64,000 nucleotides of DNA from Oscillospiraceae bacterium (GCA_902775565.1 CACYMP010000002.1:1-64000); one strand, 5' to 3'; counted from the stretch's first letter, positions 25,240 to 35,017 are shown. The notes: generated by a model not told the origin, from the sequence alone. Numbers and translations: made by a program.

Positions 25240-26631
25240 TCACTTGTACCTGATAACTTCGAATCTCTGAAGCGTGTAATCGTCATCCGGGGAGATCCCG
25301 CCTTTTCTTCTTGCGATATCTATCTGATCTTCAACGGTGTCCACACCTTCAAGATCCGGGAGCAGGAGCCCGCGCTTATATCCGCACGTGACTATTACCC
25401 CGTAGCGTTTTACGTCAAGTTCGTCAGGTCCTTCTATATCCTCAGGCTCGCCTAAGATATCGACATTGATCTCAAGGAGATCCAGTTCGTCTTCCCTGAC
25501 CTTGTCGAATCTCGGATCTCTTGATACTGCGCTGACCGCGTTATTTATTATCTCTTCGGCGATAGAGTCCTGCACGGGAGCTATCGTTCCGATGCATCCC
25601 CTTAACATGCCGTTCTTGTGTACCGAGACGAAGGCTCCGGCCCTTGAAGCTGTGGCTTCTTGAGGCAGATCCTTCCTCAGTTCCTCCGGTATGTCTTCAG
25701 GGAACCCCGGAATCTTTCCCGTTCTGATGTATCTTTCTATAGTCGCTCTCGCAAGTCTTACATATGCCGAAGAATCCGCTTTGCCGATCTTCTCCGCAAA
25801 AGACTTGAGAAAGCATCTTTGCTCATTCTTTCCGCCGGGCTCGAAAATACATATCCCGTAACCTACGCCCGTCACATCCTGATGTGATAAGACCTCGGAC
25901 TTTACATCAAGTCCGTCAAAAGCGCCCGCCATTATCACGAATGATCTGTGACCGCATTCCGCCGCTTTGTCGAGGAACGCGGGATCGAATTCCAGCATGC
26001 CTCCGAAATCGCATTCTTCTGCAGCCTTCATTATCTTCTCATCGTAAACGGGACCCGCGGGATCAAAGCCGTACGGGCCGTAATCCTTGAGCTTGTGTGA
26101 CAGATCTCCGCTCGCGACTATGACCGTATTGCGGCCCAGATCTTCAGCGACCTGTCTTATATACATGCCGAGTCTGTAGTGGTCAGTAAGCGGCAGACCC
26201 GACAGGCCGATCCTTACGATCTGGCCGCCCTGATAGTATTTCCTGATGAAATACAAAGGCACCATCGTGCCGTGATCTAACTCTTTGTTCTTCTCTCCCA
26301 ATGTTCCGACGGGGAATCTCTCCTGATTCCAGAATTCGCTCAGTTCGAAAACAAATTCCGCATCGTATGTCTCACTGAAAGATACCTTGGGAGCACCGAA
26401 ATTTGCAAAGCTTCCGACTGCCCCCGCACCCGGCGAGACATGGAAATAATCACCGTACATGACTGAATGGGGACTTGTGATAACGATAGTATCGGGAGCG
26501 ATCTCAGCGATCTTTTTTGCGACGCGCTCATAAGCATTTGTCGTATCAAGTATTTCTTTCTCGCCGCCTTTTCCGACTTCAGGTACTATAAGCGGCGGAT
26601 GGGGCACCATGAATGCTGCTTTGATTCCCAT
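25240..26631 (-). CDS. MEMO-AMMECR1 fusion (AmmeMemoRadiSam proteins B and A)
   Basis: 463 aa. Residues about 1-265 are a MEMO/LigB-like domain (HPPLIVPEVG, SPHSVMYGDYF, VASGDLSHKLKDYG, CGHRSFVIMAGA). Residues about 285-460 are AMMECR1 (the invariant LRGCIGT, VSRDPRFDKV, DLLEINVDIL). The first resembles extradiol dioxygenases, the second is a conserved fold of unknown chemistry. Fusion of both makes a single partner for the radical SAM enzyme that follows. Start at 26631 (GAGG upstream); the longer reading from 26721 adds a poorly matching tail. Confidence 0.92.
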   Translation of the reverse strand: MGIKAAFMVPHPPLIVPEVGKGGEKEILDTTNAYERVAKKIAEIAPDTIVITSPHSVMYGDYFHVSPGAGAVGSFANFGAPKVSFSETYDAEFVFELSEFWNQERFPVGTLGEKNKELDHGTMVPLYFIRKYYQGGQIVRIGLSGLPLTDHYRLGMYIRQVAEDLGRNTVIVASGDLSHKLKDYGPYGFDPAGPVYDEKIMKAAEECDFGGMLEFDPAFLDKAAECGHRSFVIMAGAFDGLDVKSEVLSHQDVTGVGYGICIFEPGGKNEQRCFLKSFAEKIGKADSSAYVRLARATIERYIRTGKIPGFPEDIPEELRKDLPQEATASRAGAFVSVHKNGMLRGCIGTIAPVQDSIAEEIINNAVSAVSRDPRFDKVREDELDLLEINVDILGEPEDIEGPDELDVKRYGVIVTCGYKRGLLLPDLEGVDTVEDQIDIARRKGGISPDDDYTLQRFEVIRYK

Positions 26632-26808
26632 TTGTCTTACCTCATTTCGAACGCATGGCCAAACTGTTCGGACAATGTAATTATACATCACTATATATGC
26701 ACTCAAAAAAGCCCGCTCCAATCACTCATTTTTGCCCGAATTGAATTTAAGTTCATTAAAGGTTGGCGTTTTATCATCAGGCTATGGAAGACGAAAGGAG
26801 ATAAGATC

Positions 26809-28290
26809 ATGAAACGCATCAAGTTCACATACCTGATCGCAGCTGCCCTGTCAGCCTCAATGCTGTTTTCCGTTGCATCCTGCAGCGCGAATGCAGTCTC
26901 GGGAACAACGGTAAACGCGCAGGTATCTTCAGTATCAGATTCTTCATCAGATAAAGAGTTAAGCAACTACAACGACAGCGAGCACGTGATCGAGGTAAAT
27001 GGCGAGACGGCCGAATACAGCGGCATCAGCGTTACCAAGACAGGCAGTTCATCAGCAGGAGACGAGGCAGATTTCTACGGCGACAACGCAGCTGTTTTCG
27101 CGACCGGAAAGGCAACTCTCACTCTCAAGAATGTCACCGTGGACACGGATGGAAAGCACGCCAACGCAGTGTTCTCTTACGGAGAAGGCACGACAGTCAG
27201 CATCAGTGATTCGACTATCACTACAAAAGGAGACTGCTCGGGCGGCCTCATGACAACCGGCGGCGGCACAATGAATGCCACAAACCTCAACATTCATACG
27301 ACAGGCAATTCCTCAGCCGCGATAAGGTCAGACAGAGGCGGCGGAACCGTAAATGTCAACGGCGGATCTTATATCACCGACGGTCAGGGTTCTCCTGTCA
27401 TCTACTCGACAGCCGACATCACGGTAAGCAACGCAACACTTGAATCCACTTCATCACAGGGTGTTGTAGTCGAAGGAAAGAACTCGGTTACGCTAAAGAA
27501 CGCAAAGCTCACTGCGGACAACAACACGCAGAACAGCGACAAATCAAGCTGGTATCAGGCGGTCATGATATACCAGTCGATGTCAGGCGACGCATCGGTG
27601 GGACTTGCATCCTTCACCATGAACGGCGGCTCTCTCACTAACAAAAAGGGCGATGTTTTCTTCGTCAACAACACCGCCGCGAACATCACTCTCGAGAATG
27701 CTGAGATAGTAAATCAGGACTCTTCCGGTGTTTTCCTCAGAGCGTGCGCGGCAGGCTGGGGCACGGAAGGCTCCAACGGCGGAAAAGTAAATCTCTATCT
27801 GAGCAACCAGACATTAAACGGCGATATAGTCGTTGACAGCGTCTCTGTACTCAACATGTATATGGCGGCGAAAAGCACCTACACGGGAGCGGTAAACGCC
27901 GATAACAAAGGTCAGGTATATGTCGAGATCGCATCCGGCTCCAAGTGGGTCCTCACAGGCGACTCGTATGTCACATCACTCAAGTGCGACGCGGATTCCA
28001 TCGATCTGAACGGACATAAACTCTATGTAAACGGAACCGAATACAAAGCAGGAACCGCATCCGACGGAACGGCGATAGAGATAAAGACCGAATCTTCTTC
28101 AAGCGGACAGCCCGACGGCAAGGCCCCTCAGGGCGAACCTCCGTCAGGCGGAAACGGCGGCGGAACTCCTCCCGAAAAGCCCGCAGGTGACCCGCCTTCA
28201 GGCGATCCTCCCACAGGCAACCCTCCGTCAGGCGGCCCCGGTGACGGCAACGGCAATGGCGGACAACCTCCCGAACAAAACAGCAATTAG
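26809..28290 (+). CDS. Beta-helix surface lipoprotein with Pro/Gly-rich tail
   Basis: 493 aa. Lipobox SVASC (Cys about 24). A Ser-rich spacer leads to about 350 residues of short strand repeats (GKATLTLKNVTVDTDGKHANAVFSY, TTVSISDSTITTKGD, GGTVNVNGGSYITDG, DITVSNATLESTSSQG) that predict a right-handed parallel beta-helix as in pectate-lyase-like and adhesin proteins. The last about 65 residues are Pro/Gly-rich (GDPPSGDPPTGNPPSGG). No catalytic motif seen. The ATG at 26809 follows AAAGGAG; an in-frame region back to 26467 is not coding-like. Its own terminator follows. Probably a cell-surface or carbohydrate-binding scaffold. Confidence 0.85.
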   Translation: MKRIKFTYLIAAALSASMLFSVASCSANAVSGTTVNAQVSSVSDSSSDKELSNYNDSEHVIEVNGETAEYSGISVTKTGSSSAGDEADFYGDNAAVFATGKATLTLKNVTVDTDGKHANAVFSYGEGTTVSISDSTITTKGDCSGGLMTTGGGTMNATNLNIHTTGNSSAAIRSDRGGGTVNVNGGSYITDGQGSPVIYSTADITVSNATLESTSSQGVVVEGKNSVTLKNAKLTADNNTQNSDKSSWYQAVMIYQSMSGDASVGLASFTMNGGSLTNKKGDVFFVNNTAANITLENAEIVNQDSSGVFLRACAAGWGTEGSNGGKVNLYLSNQTLNGDIVVDSVSVLNMYMAAKSTYTGAVNADNKGQVYVEIASGSKWVLTGDSYVTSLKCDADSIDLNGHKLYVNGTEYKAGTASDGTAIEIKTESSSSGQPDGKAPQGEPPSGGNGGGTPPEKPAGDPPSGDPPTGNPPSGGPGDGNGNGGQPPEQNSN

Positions 28291-28310
28291 TCTCATGTAA
28301 TTACCCGAAA

Positions 28311-28366
28311 GACCCTCTCCGGACAACAGATCCTCACCCCCCTCCACACCCGGAGGGGGTCTTTAT
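28311..28366 (+). terminator. Terminator after the beta-helix lipoprotein gene
   Basis: GACCCTCTCCGG (28311-28322) pairs with CCGGAGGGGGTC (28350-28361), 12 base pairs with one wobble and a 27-base loop, followed by TTTATT. Confidence 0.75.
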
Positions 28367-28440
28367 TAGTGAACAAAGATAATAAGTGTGTTATTCTTAT
28401 TTGCGTTTAAGAAACCGCAGTAAACATACAGGAGAACGAT

Positions 28441-29382
28441 ATGTTATTTGTTTTAGCCATCATCCCCGTCATCGGACTTTTATGCTTTATCTATTTCAAC
28501 GACAAGAAAGAGAAAGAACCGTTCGGTCTTCTTGTAGCTCTTTTCTTTGCGGGAATGGCAACGGTATTGACCGCCATGATAGCAGAGCTCGCGGGCGGGT
28601 TCATCATTGAGTCGGTAAGTCCCGAAAAGACTGTTCTCTCGCAGATCGTGGACGCGATGATCATCGTAGGTCCCGCGGAGGAATTGGGAAAGTTTTTCGT
28701 TCTCTGGATAATCACCTGGAAAAACAAGCACTTCAACTACAGCTATGACGCCATCGTTTACGCGGTATTCGTATCGCTCGGATTTGCCGCTTTCGAGAAC
28801 GTCGGCTACGTATTCAGCAACGGTGTTGGTACCGCGATCGCGCGTATGATCACCGCTGTTCCCGGCCACGCATGCTTCGCGGTCTTCATGGGCTTTTTCT
28901 ACAGCAAGGCAAAGTATGCGGCTATCACACAGAAGAAGGGCAAGTGCCTCTCAAATATTCTTCTTGCGATCTTTGTCCCTATCGTGATCCACGGTATCTA
29001 TGACGCTATCCTGATGGGTGCCGGCGCTTCGGATCTCGAGGCTCTTGCAGGCATCAGCATCATCCTCTGGCTCGGATTCGTTATCGCAATGTTCGTCGTA
29101 TCCTGCATCATCATCGTCAAGTCTTCGAAAAACGATTTCTGCATCGTAACCATGCCGGACAAGGTACAGACCATATACAGACCCGCCGTTGTCGGCAACT
29201 GGACCTGTGCCTGCGGCAGCGTAAACCGTCTCAATTTCTGCCCGAAGTGCGGCAGGCAGCGCGAATTTGTCAGCACATGGTACTGCTCAAAGTGCGGCGC
29301 TCCCTCTTCACTTAATTTCTGCGGAAACTGCGGAAGCCCGAAGCCTGTTTACCAGACTCCGGCGCAGAATAACAACGTATAA
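28441..29382 (+). CDS. PrsW-family intramembrane protease with two zinc ribbons
   Basis: 313 aa. About seven hydrophobic helices with the three PrsW metal or catalytic motifs: PAEELGK (EExxK), FENVGY (FExxxY) and HGIYD (HxxxD). PrsW cuts anti-sigma factors within the membrane in Bacillus. The C-terminal about 75 residues are soluble and hold two ribbons (CACGSVNRLNFCPKCG and CSKCGAPSSLNFCGNCG). GGAGA precedes the ATG; an extended -10 (TGTTATTCT, 28389-28397) lies just past the previous terminator. No sigma or anti-sigma gene is in the window, so the substrate is open. Confidence 0.9.
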   Translation: MLFVLAIIPVIGLLCFIYFNDKKEKEPFGLLVALFFAGMATVLTAMIAELAGGFIIESVSPEKTVLSQIVDAMIIVGPAEELGKFFVLWIITWKNKHFNYSYDAIVYAVFVSLGFAAFENVGYVFSNGVGTAIARMITAVPGHACFAVFMGFFYSKAKYAAITQKKGKCLSNILLAIFVPIVIHGIYDAILMGAGASDLEALAGISIILWLGFVIAMFVVSCIIIVKSSKNDFCIVTMPDKVQTIYRPAVVGNWTCACGSVNRLNFCPKCGRQREFVSTWYCSKCGAPSSLNFCGNCGSPKPVYQTPAQNNNV

Positions 29383-29399
29383 GGCGGAAAATATCAGGA

Positions 29400-31544
29400 T
29401 TATTTCCTGCTCTTCATCTTGCGCTTGTTGTCGTACATGAACTTGTCGGCTCTTCTGGCGGTATCGCCCAGTTCGTCGTCAAGCTCGTGGTCATAGACCG
29501 CGATACCGTGCGCGATATGAACTCTTTCCCATGAGCTCTTGACTACCGAATTACGCTCTTCCTGCTTCTTGTCAAGCTGGGCTACAAGTTCATCTCTGTT
29601 GGTGAAATCACTGTTCATCAGTATTATCGCGAACTCATCGCCTCCGATACGGAAAACGGGGCTGTGTCCGAAAACTTTGCAGATCATAGAGCAGGCATTC
29701 TTGATGTATATGTCGCCTTTCTCATGACCGTACTGGTCGTTGATGCTCTTTAAGTCATTGCAGTCAAAGATGCCGATGGCAAGATCGATCACCTCATCCC
29801 TGTCGAGCTGATCCTGAAGCTTTTTAATATACTCGTTGTACGCGCTCTTGTTGCGGACCATCGTAAGCGGATCCACATAGGCTTTCCTGTTCAGGTCTTT
29901 CACCTGGTCTTCCTTTTCGAGGATCATCTTATTCGCGCGGATGTTGTGCAGCAGCAACAGCACGATGACGAACAGGATAACGGCGATGACAGTCAGGATG
30001 ATAAAAAGGTTGTCCTTGATTATCTCGCCTAATGAAGTCTTAACGTCTTCTGTTGAATAATAGGTCAGCGCGGAATGTACGATGCCGTTCGGGACGACGC
30101 CTATTATCTTTGAGAGGATGGAATACAGCACCGAGTTGCCTTCGCTTACCGCAATACAGTAATCCATGTTGACGCCGGTATAGACCGTGGCAAGATGGAG
30201 CTTCTCGCACTGCTTGGAAATGTTGCTATAGCGGTAGCTGCTTATGATAACGCAGTCAGCCTTGCCTTCCGCGATCGCCTCAAGACCTGCCGGAGTGTCC
30301 TTGAAATATGCGCGTTCCCACTTCGGATAGTGATCGGCTAAGAACATATCGTAGTTGGTGTTGCCTTCGTTGACGGCCACTATGATCTTGTCCTTGCGCA
30401 GGAATTCCTTCTGTTCAGATGCTCTTACGACAGCATCCATCTCAGTCGTCATCAGCGCGGGAGACATCAGGATGCCCAGCTGCTCGGCATCGAAATCGGT
30501 CAGGTTCGCAGGGAAGACACAGTCGACCTCTCCCCTCTTCATCGCTTCGATAGCGTCAGACGCGGTCGGATAAGCGACGGGTTCAAACTCGAGGTGCGCA
30601 TTCTCGAAAGCCAGCGCGGCATAATCGAGGTAGTCTTTCAGAGCGCCGGTCAGCTTGCCGGTCGCAGGGTCTTTCGCGCAGAAAGCAAGATAGTTATCCT
30701 GATATCCGACCCTTATCTTTCCGTGATTTGCAAGCCATTCCTTTTCTTCGCTGTTCAGGTACTTGTTGGTCTCGGAGCTCTTCAGATACTTGTCGTGAAG
30801 CTGCTGGTCATAGTATTTGTTCTCATCCTGGATCCTGTTGAGAGCGCTGTTAAGTTCTTCAAGAAGATCAGGCCTGCTCTTCGTAACGACGAAATAGAAA
30901 GAAGACGAACCGATCTTCCAGGCAGGAACGAGCTTCTCATTAGATCCGTAGATGTCCACCGTTACGAAAGCGTCGTAGTTCTTTCCCAGGAGCTTGAGCG
31001 AATCTGCTTCCGAGCAGGTCATCTCGACTATTTCGGCATTGATCCCGTGAGACTTTTCCCACTCAATGAACATTTCTTTCTGGATGCTGCCCTGGCCGAC
31101 GCCGACTCTCTTGCCGTTGAGCGACGACAGATTCCTGGGAGATATATCCGTATTGTTGCTCGTAATGTAAACATAGTATGCTTCGGTACCCATCGGAAGC
31201 GACGAGAAGAGCATGTCCTTCTTGCGTTCTTCCGAATAAGACACGTCACTCATCAGGTCGATCTCGCCCTTTTTCAGCTTATCAAGGAGCTCTGACCACG
31301 AACCTTCGACATATTCATATGTCCAGCCCGTGTAAGCGGAGATCTTGCGCTGGTATTCATAGGAGTAGCCGGACTTTCTTCCGTATTTATCGGTAATGAA
31401 GAACGGCGCTTCGTGCACGCCGACGCGTACGGTCTTGCCTTTTTTCTCTTCCGCCGATACGCTTAACGGCACCGAAAAGCCCGCGATAAAGACCACAAGC
31501 ATAAAGAGTGCTGCCGCTTTCAATAGTCCTTTATTTTTCCCCAT
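29400..31544 (-). CDS. Diguanylate cyclase with two periplasmic solute-binding domains
   Basis: 714 aa. A signal or anchor helix (about 9-28), two consecutive SBP_bac_3-like domains (about 38-265 and 275-510; GKTVRVGVHEAPFF and GKIRVGYQDNYLAF begin them), a transmembrane helix near 518-540, and a GGDEF domain (FDCNDLKSINDQYGHEKGD, FRIGGDEFAIIL). The two binding domains probably sense extracellular amino acids or similar ligands and set cyclase activity. RxxD is absent (HSPV at that place), so product inhibition is unlikely. It follows the 31562-35017 gene by 17 bases, likely the same transcript. Confidence 0.93.
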   Translation of the reverse strand: MGKNKGLLKAAALFMLVVFIAGFSVPLSVSAEEKKGKTVRVGVHEAPFFITDKYGRKSGYSYEYQRKISAYTGWTYEYVEGSWSELLDKLKKGEIDLMSDVSYSEERKKDMLFSSLPMGTEAYYVYITSNNTDISPRNLSSLNGKRVGVGQGSIQKEMFIEWEKSHGINAEIVEMTCSEADSLKLLGKNYDAFVTVDIYGSNEKLVPAWKIGSSSFYFVVTKSRPDLLEELNSALNRIQDENKYYDQQLHDKYLKSSETNKYLNSEEKEWLANHGKIRVGYQDNYLAFCAKDPATGKLTGALKDYLDYAALAFENAHLEFEPVAYPTASDAIEAMKRGEVDCVFPANLTDFDAEQLGILMSPALMTTEMDAVVRASEQKEFLRKDKIIVAVNEGNTNYDMFLADHYPKWERAYFKDTPAGLEAIAEGKADCVIISSYRYSNISKQCEKLHLATVYTGVNMDYCIAVSEGNSVLYSILSKIIGVVPNGIVHSALTYYSTEDVKTSLGEIIKDNLFIILTVIAVILFVIVLLLLHNIRANKMILEKEDQVKDLNRKAYVDPLTMVRNKSAYNEYIKKLQDQLDRDEVIDLAIGIFDCNDLKSINDQYGHEKGDIYIKNACSMICKVFGHSPVFRIGGDEFAIILMNSDFTNRDELVAQLDKKQEERNSVVKSSWERVHIAHGIAVYDHELDDELGDTARRADKFMYDNKRKMKSRK

Positions 31545-31561
31545 CAGATAAGCCCTCTCCT

Positions 31562-34500
31562 TTAAACCTTAGGTTCCCACTTAAGGATGTCATCGAGACC
31601 GAGAGGCTTTGCATAGTAGTATCCCTGGAAGCTCTCTACCGCGAACCTCTGGAGGATATCTCTCATACCCGCCGTCTCAACACCCTCAACGCAGACCTTC
31701 GCACCGAAGAGCGATGCGACGCCCGCGAAATATCTCATAAGTTCCCTCTCGGCATCCTCTTCCTCGATCTTCGTGACAAAGCCGCGGTCGATCTTGATGA
31801 TGTCGAAAGGAAGTTCCTTAACAAGTCCCACGGATGAGAAACCCGTTCCGAAATCGTCTAACGCGATAAGGATCCCGCGTGATTTGAGCTGCGCGGTAAC
31901 GTTTTTGAGAAGCTTGATATCAAGCAGTCTGCAGCGCTCCGTAACCTCGAAACAGACGTGGTCGGCCGGGTAATCGAGGTCATCCAATATACGGAAGACC
32001 ATATCGACGAAGTCATGCTTTTCAAGCTGCGTATAAGACAGATTGATGTTGATGACGAATTCCGGAACCTTCTTGATTATCTTCTTGGCAGCGAAGATAG
32101 CTTCCCTTATTATCCACTCGCCGATCTCCGGGAACAGAGGGTCTGATTCGAGCAGCGGGATAAACTGATCCGGCGGGACCATGCCGTACTTGTCGTTTTT
32201 CCAGCGCAGCAATGCCTCGGCAGAGATCAGGTTCTCGTTTCTGGCGTCAACGACCGGCTGATAGAGCAGATAGAAGCCTTTGTAACCGTGCATTATCGAA
32301 GCGCGTATGTCGTGGAGCTTCTCGAGCCTGAACCTGTTGTTCTCATTAAGGTCGTTGTGGAAGACGACCATATCTCCCTGATGGCGTGTCTTGGACTCCC
32401 CATAGGCGAAGTTCAGGCAGGCATATACCGTCTGCGAATCAACGGTAAAGTTATCAACCCTCAGCGCGCCGCCGTTAACCTCGAGCATTATGCGCTTGTC
32501 ATCGACCTGGAAGGATTCGCGGAAGTAATTGCGGAACCTCTGGTATCTTTCAAGGATATCATCGAAATTAAGCGAATTGCTGATAACTGCAAACTTCGTA
32601 CCGTCGATCCTGTAGCAGGTGCCGGTATTGCCCGTAGTCTCGAACACTTTTCGCGCGAAGAGCTGAAGAACACGGTTGCCGAAATGATAGCCGTACACTT
32701 CATTGATCTCGGAGAATTTGCTTATGCCGACTATATGAACATAGCATTCAGCCTTTCTCTTTATCCAGCCGCTGAGATCGTCGAAGAATCCGTACTGGTT
32801 CCTGAAGCCCGTAAGAGTATCGATATGTCCCTGCGTGCTGTGATCGCGTATCGTTCCGACGAAATAGTCAGGCACACCCGTATTATCTCTGATAACAATG
32901 CCTTTGCAGGTGCAGACATCGAATATTCCGTCAGGCCTTCTTACACGGTACTGCATATCGTGTCCTGAAGCATTTCCTGCGAAAATGTCTTCAATACCTT
33001 TGCGGTATGCCTCGCGGTCATCCGGATGGATGTAGTTCTCCCATATGTCTCCGGCTCCGTACATGTATTCGGACGGCAGGCCGTATTTATCTACTGCATT
33101 CTTGGACCATCTCGAAAAATCGTATCTCATGTCGCACAGATAGACATAAGTGCCTTCAGATACCACTTCGTAAGAAGCAAAGAGTGTATCTACCTTTTTC
33201 TTTCTGTCTTCTGTGATGGCCGGCCGGTCTGAAGTATCGTTTGCGGAATAGCTTTCGCGGCGGAGCTTAAGTTCCTTAAGACGCGCCTTGTCTTCATACA
33301 TACGGCTGTCTGCCCTCTTGAAGACTTCTTCCACGGAAGAATCGTTGCTGGGCATATAGTCTGCCAGGCCCAAAGCGACAACAGGTCCGCTGCCGATCCT
33401 GACATTATCCTCGATCTGTCTTCTGAACGCGGCGACAAGATCATTGCGGTCGTTATATTCCTTATCTCTGAGAATAACGGCAAATTCGTCTCCGCCGACC
33501 CTGAATACCGGGCAGTGAGCGAAAACACGGCAGATGAGCCTGCAGGCATCTTTGATGTACTCGTCGCCTGCTTTGTGTCCCTGCGTATCGTTAACGGTCT
33601 TGAGGTCGTTAAGGTCACAGACCGCGATGCCGAAGCTTTCGACATCCTTCTCTTCGACGTCCTTCTGAAGTCCCGCTTCGAACTCCTGGTAAGCCGTCAT
33701 GTTCCTGATGCCGGTCAAGCTGTCGCGTCTAGCGGTCTCGTTCGCGATCGAAAGAGCCTGGAGCTGTTCCATCTCTTTCTTGACGAATTCCTCACGGTTC
33801 TCTATGCAGATAATGAAGTGCGTCTTGTCTGAAGACCAGCTTACATTCATCCTGGTGTACTGAGGTTCTCCGCCTCCGACTACCATGCGGTAATCCTGGG
33901 AAATCCGGCGGGATGTCTCAAGCTGTGTTATGAGATTGTCTTTTTTTAAGAAAAGCTTGATCCTCTGCTTGTCCTCGGGGAATATCAGCTTGTCCGCATT
34001 TTTCTCGGCTGTGCCGAAAAAGTCATCTCCCTCTTCCTGGATCTCAAGCTCGCCATATATCTTGTGCGTTGCAAATTCCTTATAGTATCCGGTCTCGGCA
34101 TTAACGTAGTAGATAAGGTCATACTGGGCAGCCAGGCTCTCCGCGATCTGCGAGTAGGTTGCGCTCTTCTGCTTGGATTCCTTCAATTCGAGCTGAGCCT
34201 TGACCTCATCGTCTATGTTTTCGATACAGACGATAATGTGCTTCCCGTCGCTGGCCATGATCTCGGTGTGCCTGATGTGCTTGACCTGGCCGTTGATAAC
34301 GAGACGCCATGTTTTCGAGAACGAATTCCTGTGCTTAAGATTCTTGAGCATCCTGTCTTTGAAGTGAAGCGCGATCACTTCATCCACGTCATCCGGATGA
34401 ACATAGACCTTACTGGTCCTTCTGCTGTCCGCGAAGAAATCATTGCCCGTCGCGGGAACATTCAGCTTCTTATACTCGTCGGTAGAAGAGATCTCCGCAT

Positions 34501-35017
34501 ATCTGTTTGTCTCAAGATCGATGTAATAAAGCGTATCGTACTGCGCCGCAAGACTCGATGTGATCTGGTTATAGATCTCCTTCTGGCGCGCAGTCTCCTT
34601 CTCTTCCTCACGGCGGCGGTGTTCCGCATCGATATTGATGACGCCGAGGATGATGTAATCACCGGTATTTTCAAGTCCGCGGATAACGCGCAGCGCGTGC
34701 CATACCGGAGCTCCGTTGATCATCAGGCGGTATTCGATGCTGTGCATGGCGCCTTTTTCGACTTCGGCCAAAAGGGTCTCCTTCTTGAAGCCTTCGAGGA
34801 AAAGGTGCTGATCTTCTTCATAAACAGCCTTCTTGCAGTCTTCTTTAATATTCTCGAAAAAATCATCGCCTCCGGGTTCCAGGTTCAGCGAGTGAAATTC
34901 GGAATTGACAGCATACCAGCAGTATTCGTTGGTGACAGCATTGACATAATAAACACTGGTGTAATCAACCAGCAGTGATTCGGCTATCTTCTTAAAAACG
35001 TCATCCTGTTTAGTCAT
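31562..35017 (-). CDS. Multi-sensor GGDEF-EAL protein with tripled sensor module
   Basis: About 1151 aa. Three tandem about 145-residue PAS-like modules (each opens near AESLLVDYTSVYYVN, SSLAAQYDTLYYID, AESLAAQYDLIYYVN), then a GGDEF domain with FRVGGDEFAVIL, a further PAS (near 650-770), a degenerate GGDEF (RIDGTKFAV) and a complete EAL domain (AEALLRW, INLSY, FEVTERC, ALDDFGTGFS, KIDRG, VEGVET, FQGYYY). No membrane span, so cytoplasmic. Both synthesis and hydrolysis of c-di-GMP are possible. Start at 35017, next to GGGGGTG; a TTG/ATG-like extension to 35098 has no site and covers the promoter. Confidence 0.92.
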   Translation of the reverse strand: MTKQDDVFKKIAESLLVDYTSVYYVNAVTNEYCWYAVNSEFHSLNLEPGGDDFFENIKEDCKKAVYEEDQHLFLEGFKKETLLAEVEKGAMHSIEYRLMINGAPVWHALRVIRGLENTGDYIILGVINIDAEHRRREEEKETARQKEIYNQITSSLAAQYDTLYYIDLETNRYAEISSTDEYKKLNVPATGNDFFADSRRTSKVYVHPDDVDEVIALHFKDRMLKNLKHRNSFSKTWRLVINGQVKHIRHTEIMASDGKHIIVCIENIDDEVKAQLELKESKQKSATYSQIAESLAAQYDLIYYVNAETGYYKEFATHKIYGELEIQEEGDDFFGTAEKNADKLIFPEDKQRIKLFLKKDNLITQLETSRRISQDYRMVVGGGEPQYTRMNVSWSSDKTHFIICIENREEFVKKEMEQLQALSIANETARRDSLTGIRNMTAYQEFEAGLQKDVEEKDVESFGIAVCDLNDLKTVNDTQGHKAGDEYIKDACRLICRVFAHCPVFRVGGDEFAVILRDKEYNDRNDLVAAFRRQIEDNVRIGSGPVVALGLADYMPSNDSSVEEVFKRADSRMYEDKARLKELKLRRESYSANDTSDRPAITEDRKKKVDTLFASYEVVSEGTYVYLCDMRYDFSRWSKNAVDKYGLPSEYMYGAGDIWENYIHPDDREAYRKGIEDIFAGNASGHDMQYRVRRPDGIFDVCTCKGIVIRDNTGVPDYFVGTIRDHSTQGHIDTLTGFRNQYGFFDDLSGWIKRKAECYVHIVGISKFSEINEVYGYHFGNRVLQLFARKVFETTGNTGTCYRIDGTKFAVISNSLNFDDILERYQRFRNYFRESFQVDDKRIMLEVNGGALRVDNFTVDSQTVYACLNFAYGESKTRHQGDMVVFHNDLNENNRFRLEKLHDIRASIMHGYKGFYLLYQPVVDARNENLISAEALLRWKNDKYGMVPPDQFIPLLESDPLFPEIGEWIIREAIFAAKKIIKKVPEFVININLSYTQLEKHDFVDMVFRILDDLDYPADHVCFEVTERCRLLDIKLLKNVTAQLKSRGILIALDDFGTGFSSVGLVKELPFDIIKIDRGFVTKIEEEDAERELMRYFAGVASLFGAKVCVEGVETAGMRDILQRFAVESFQGYYYAKPLGLDDILKWEPKV

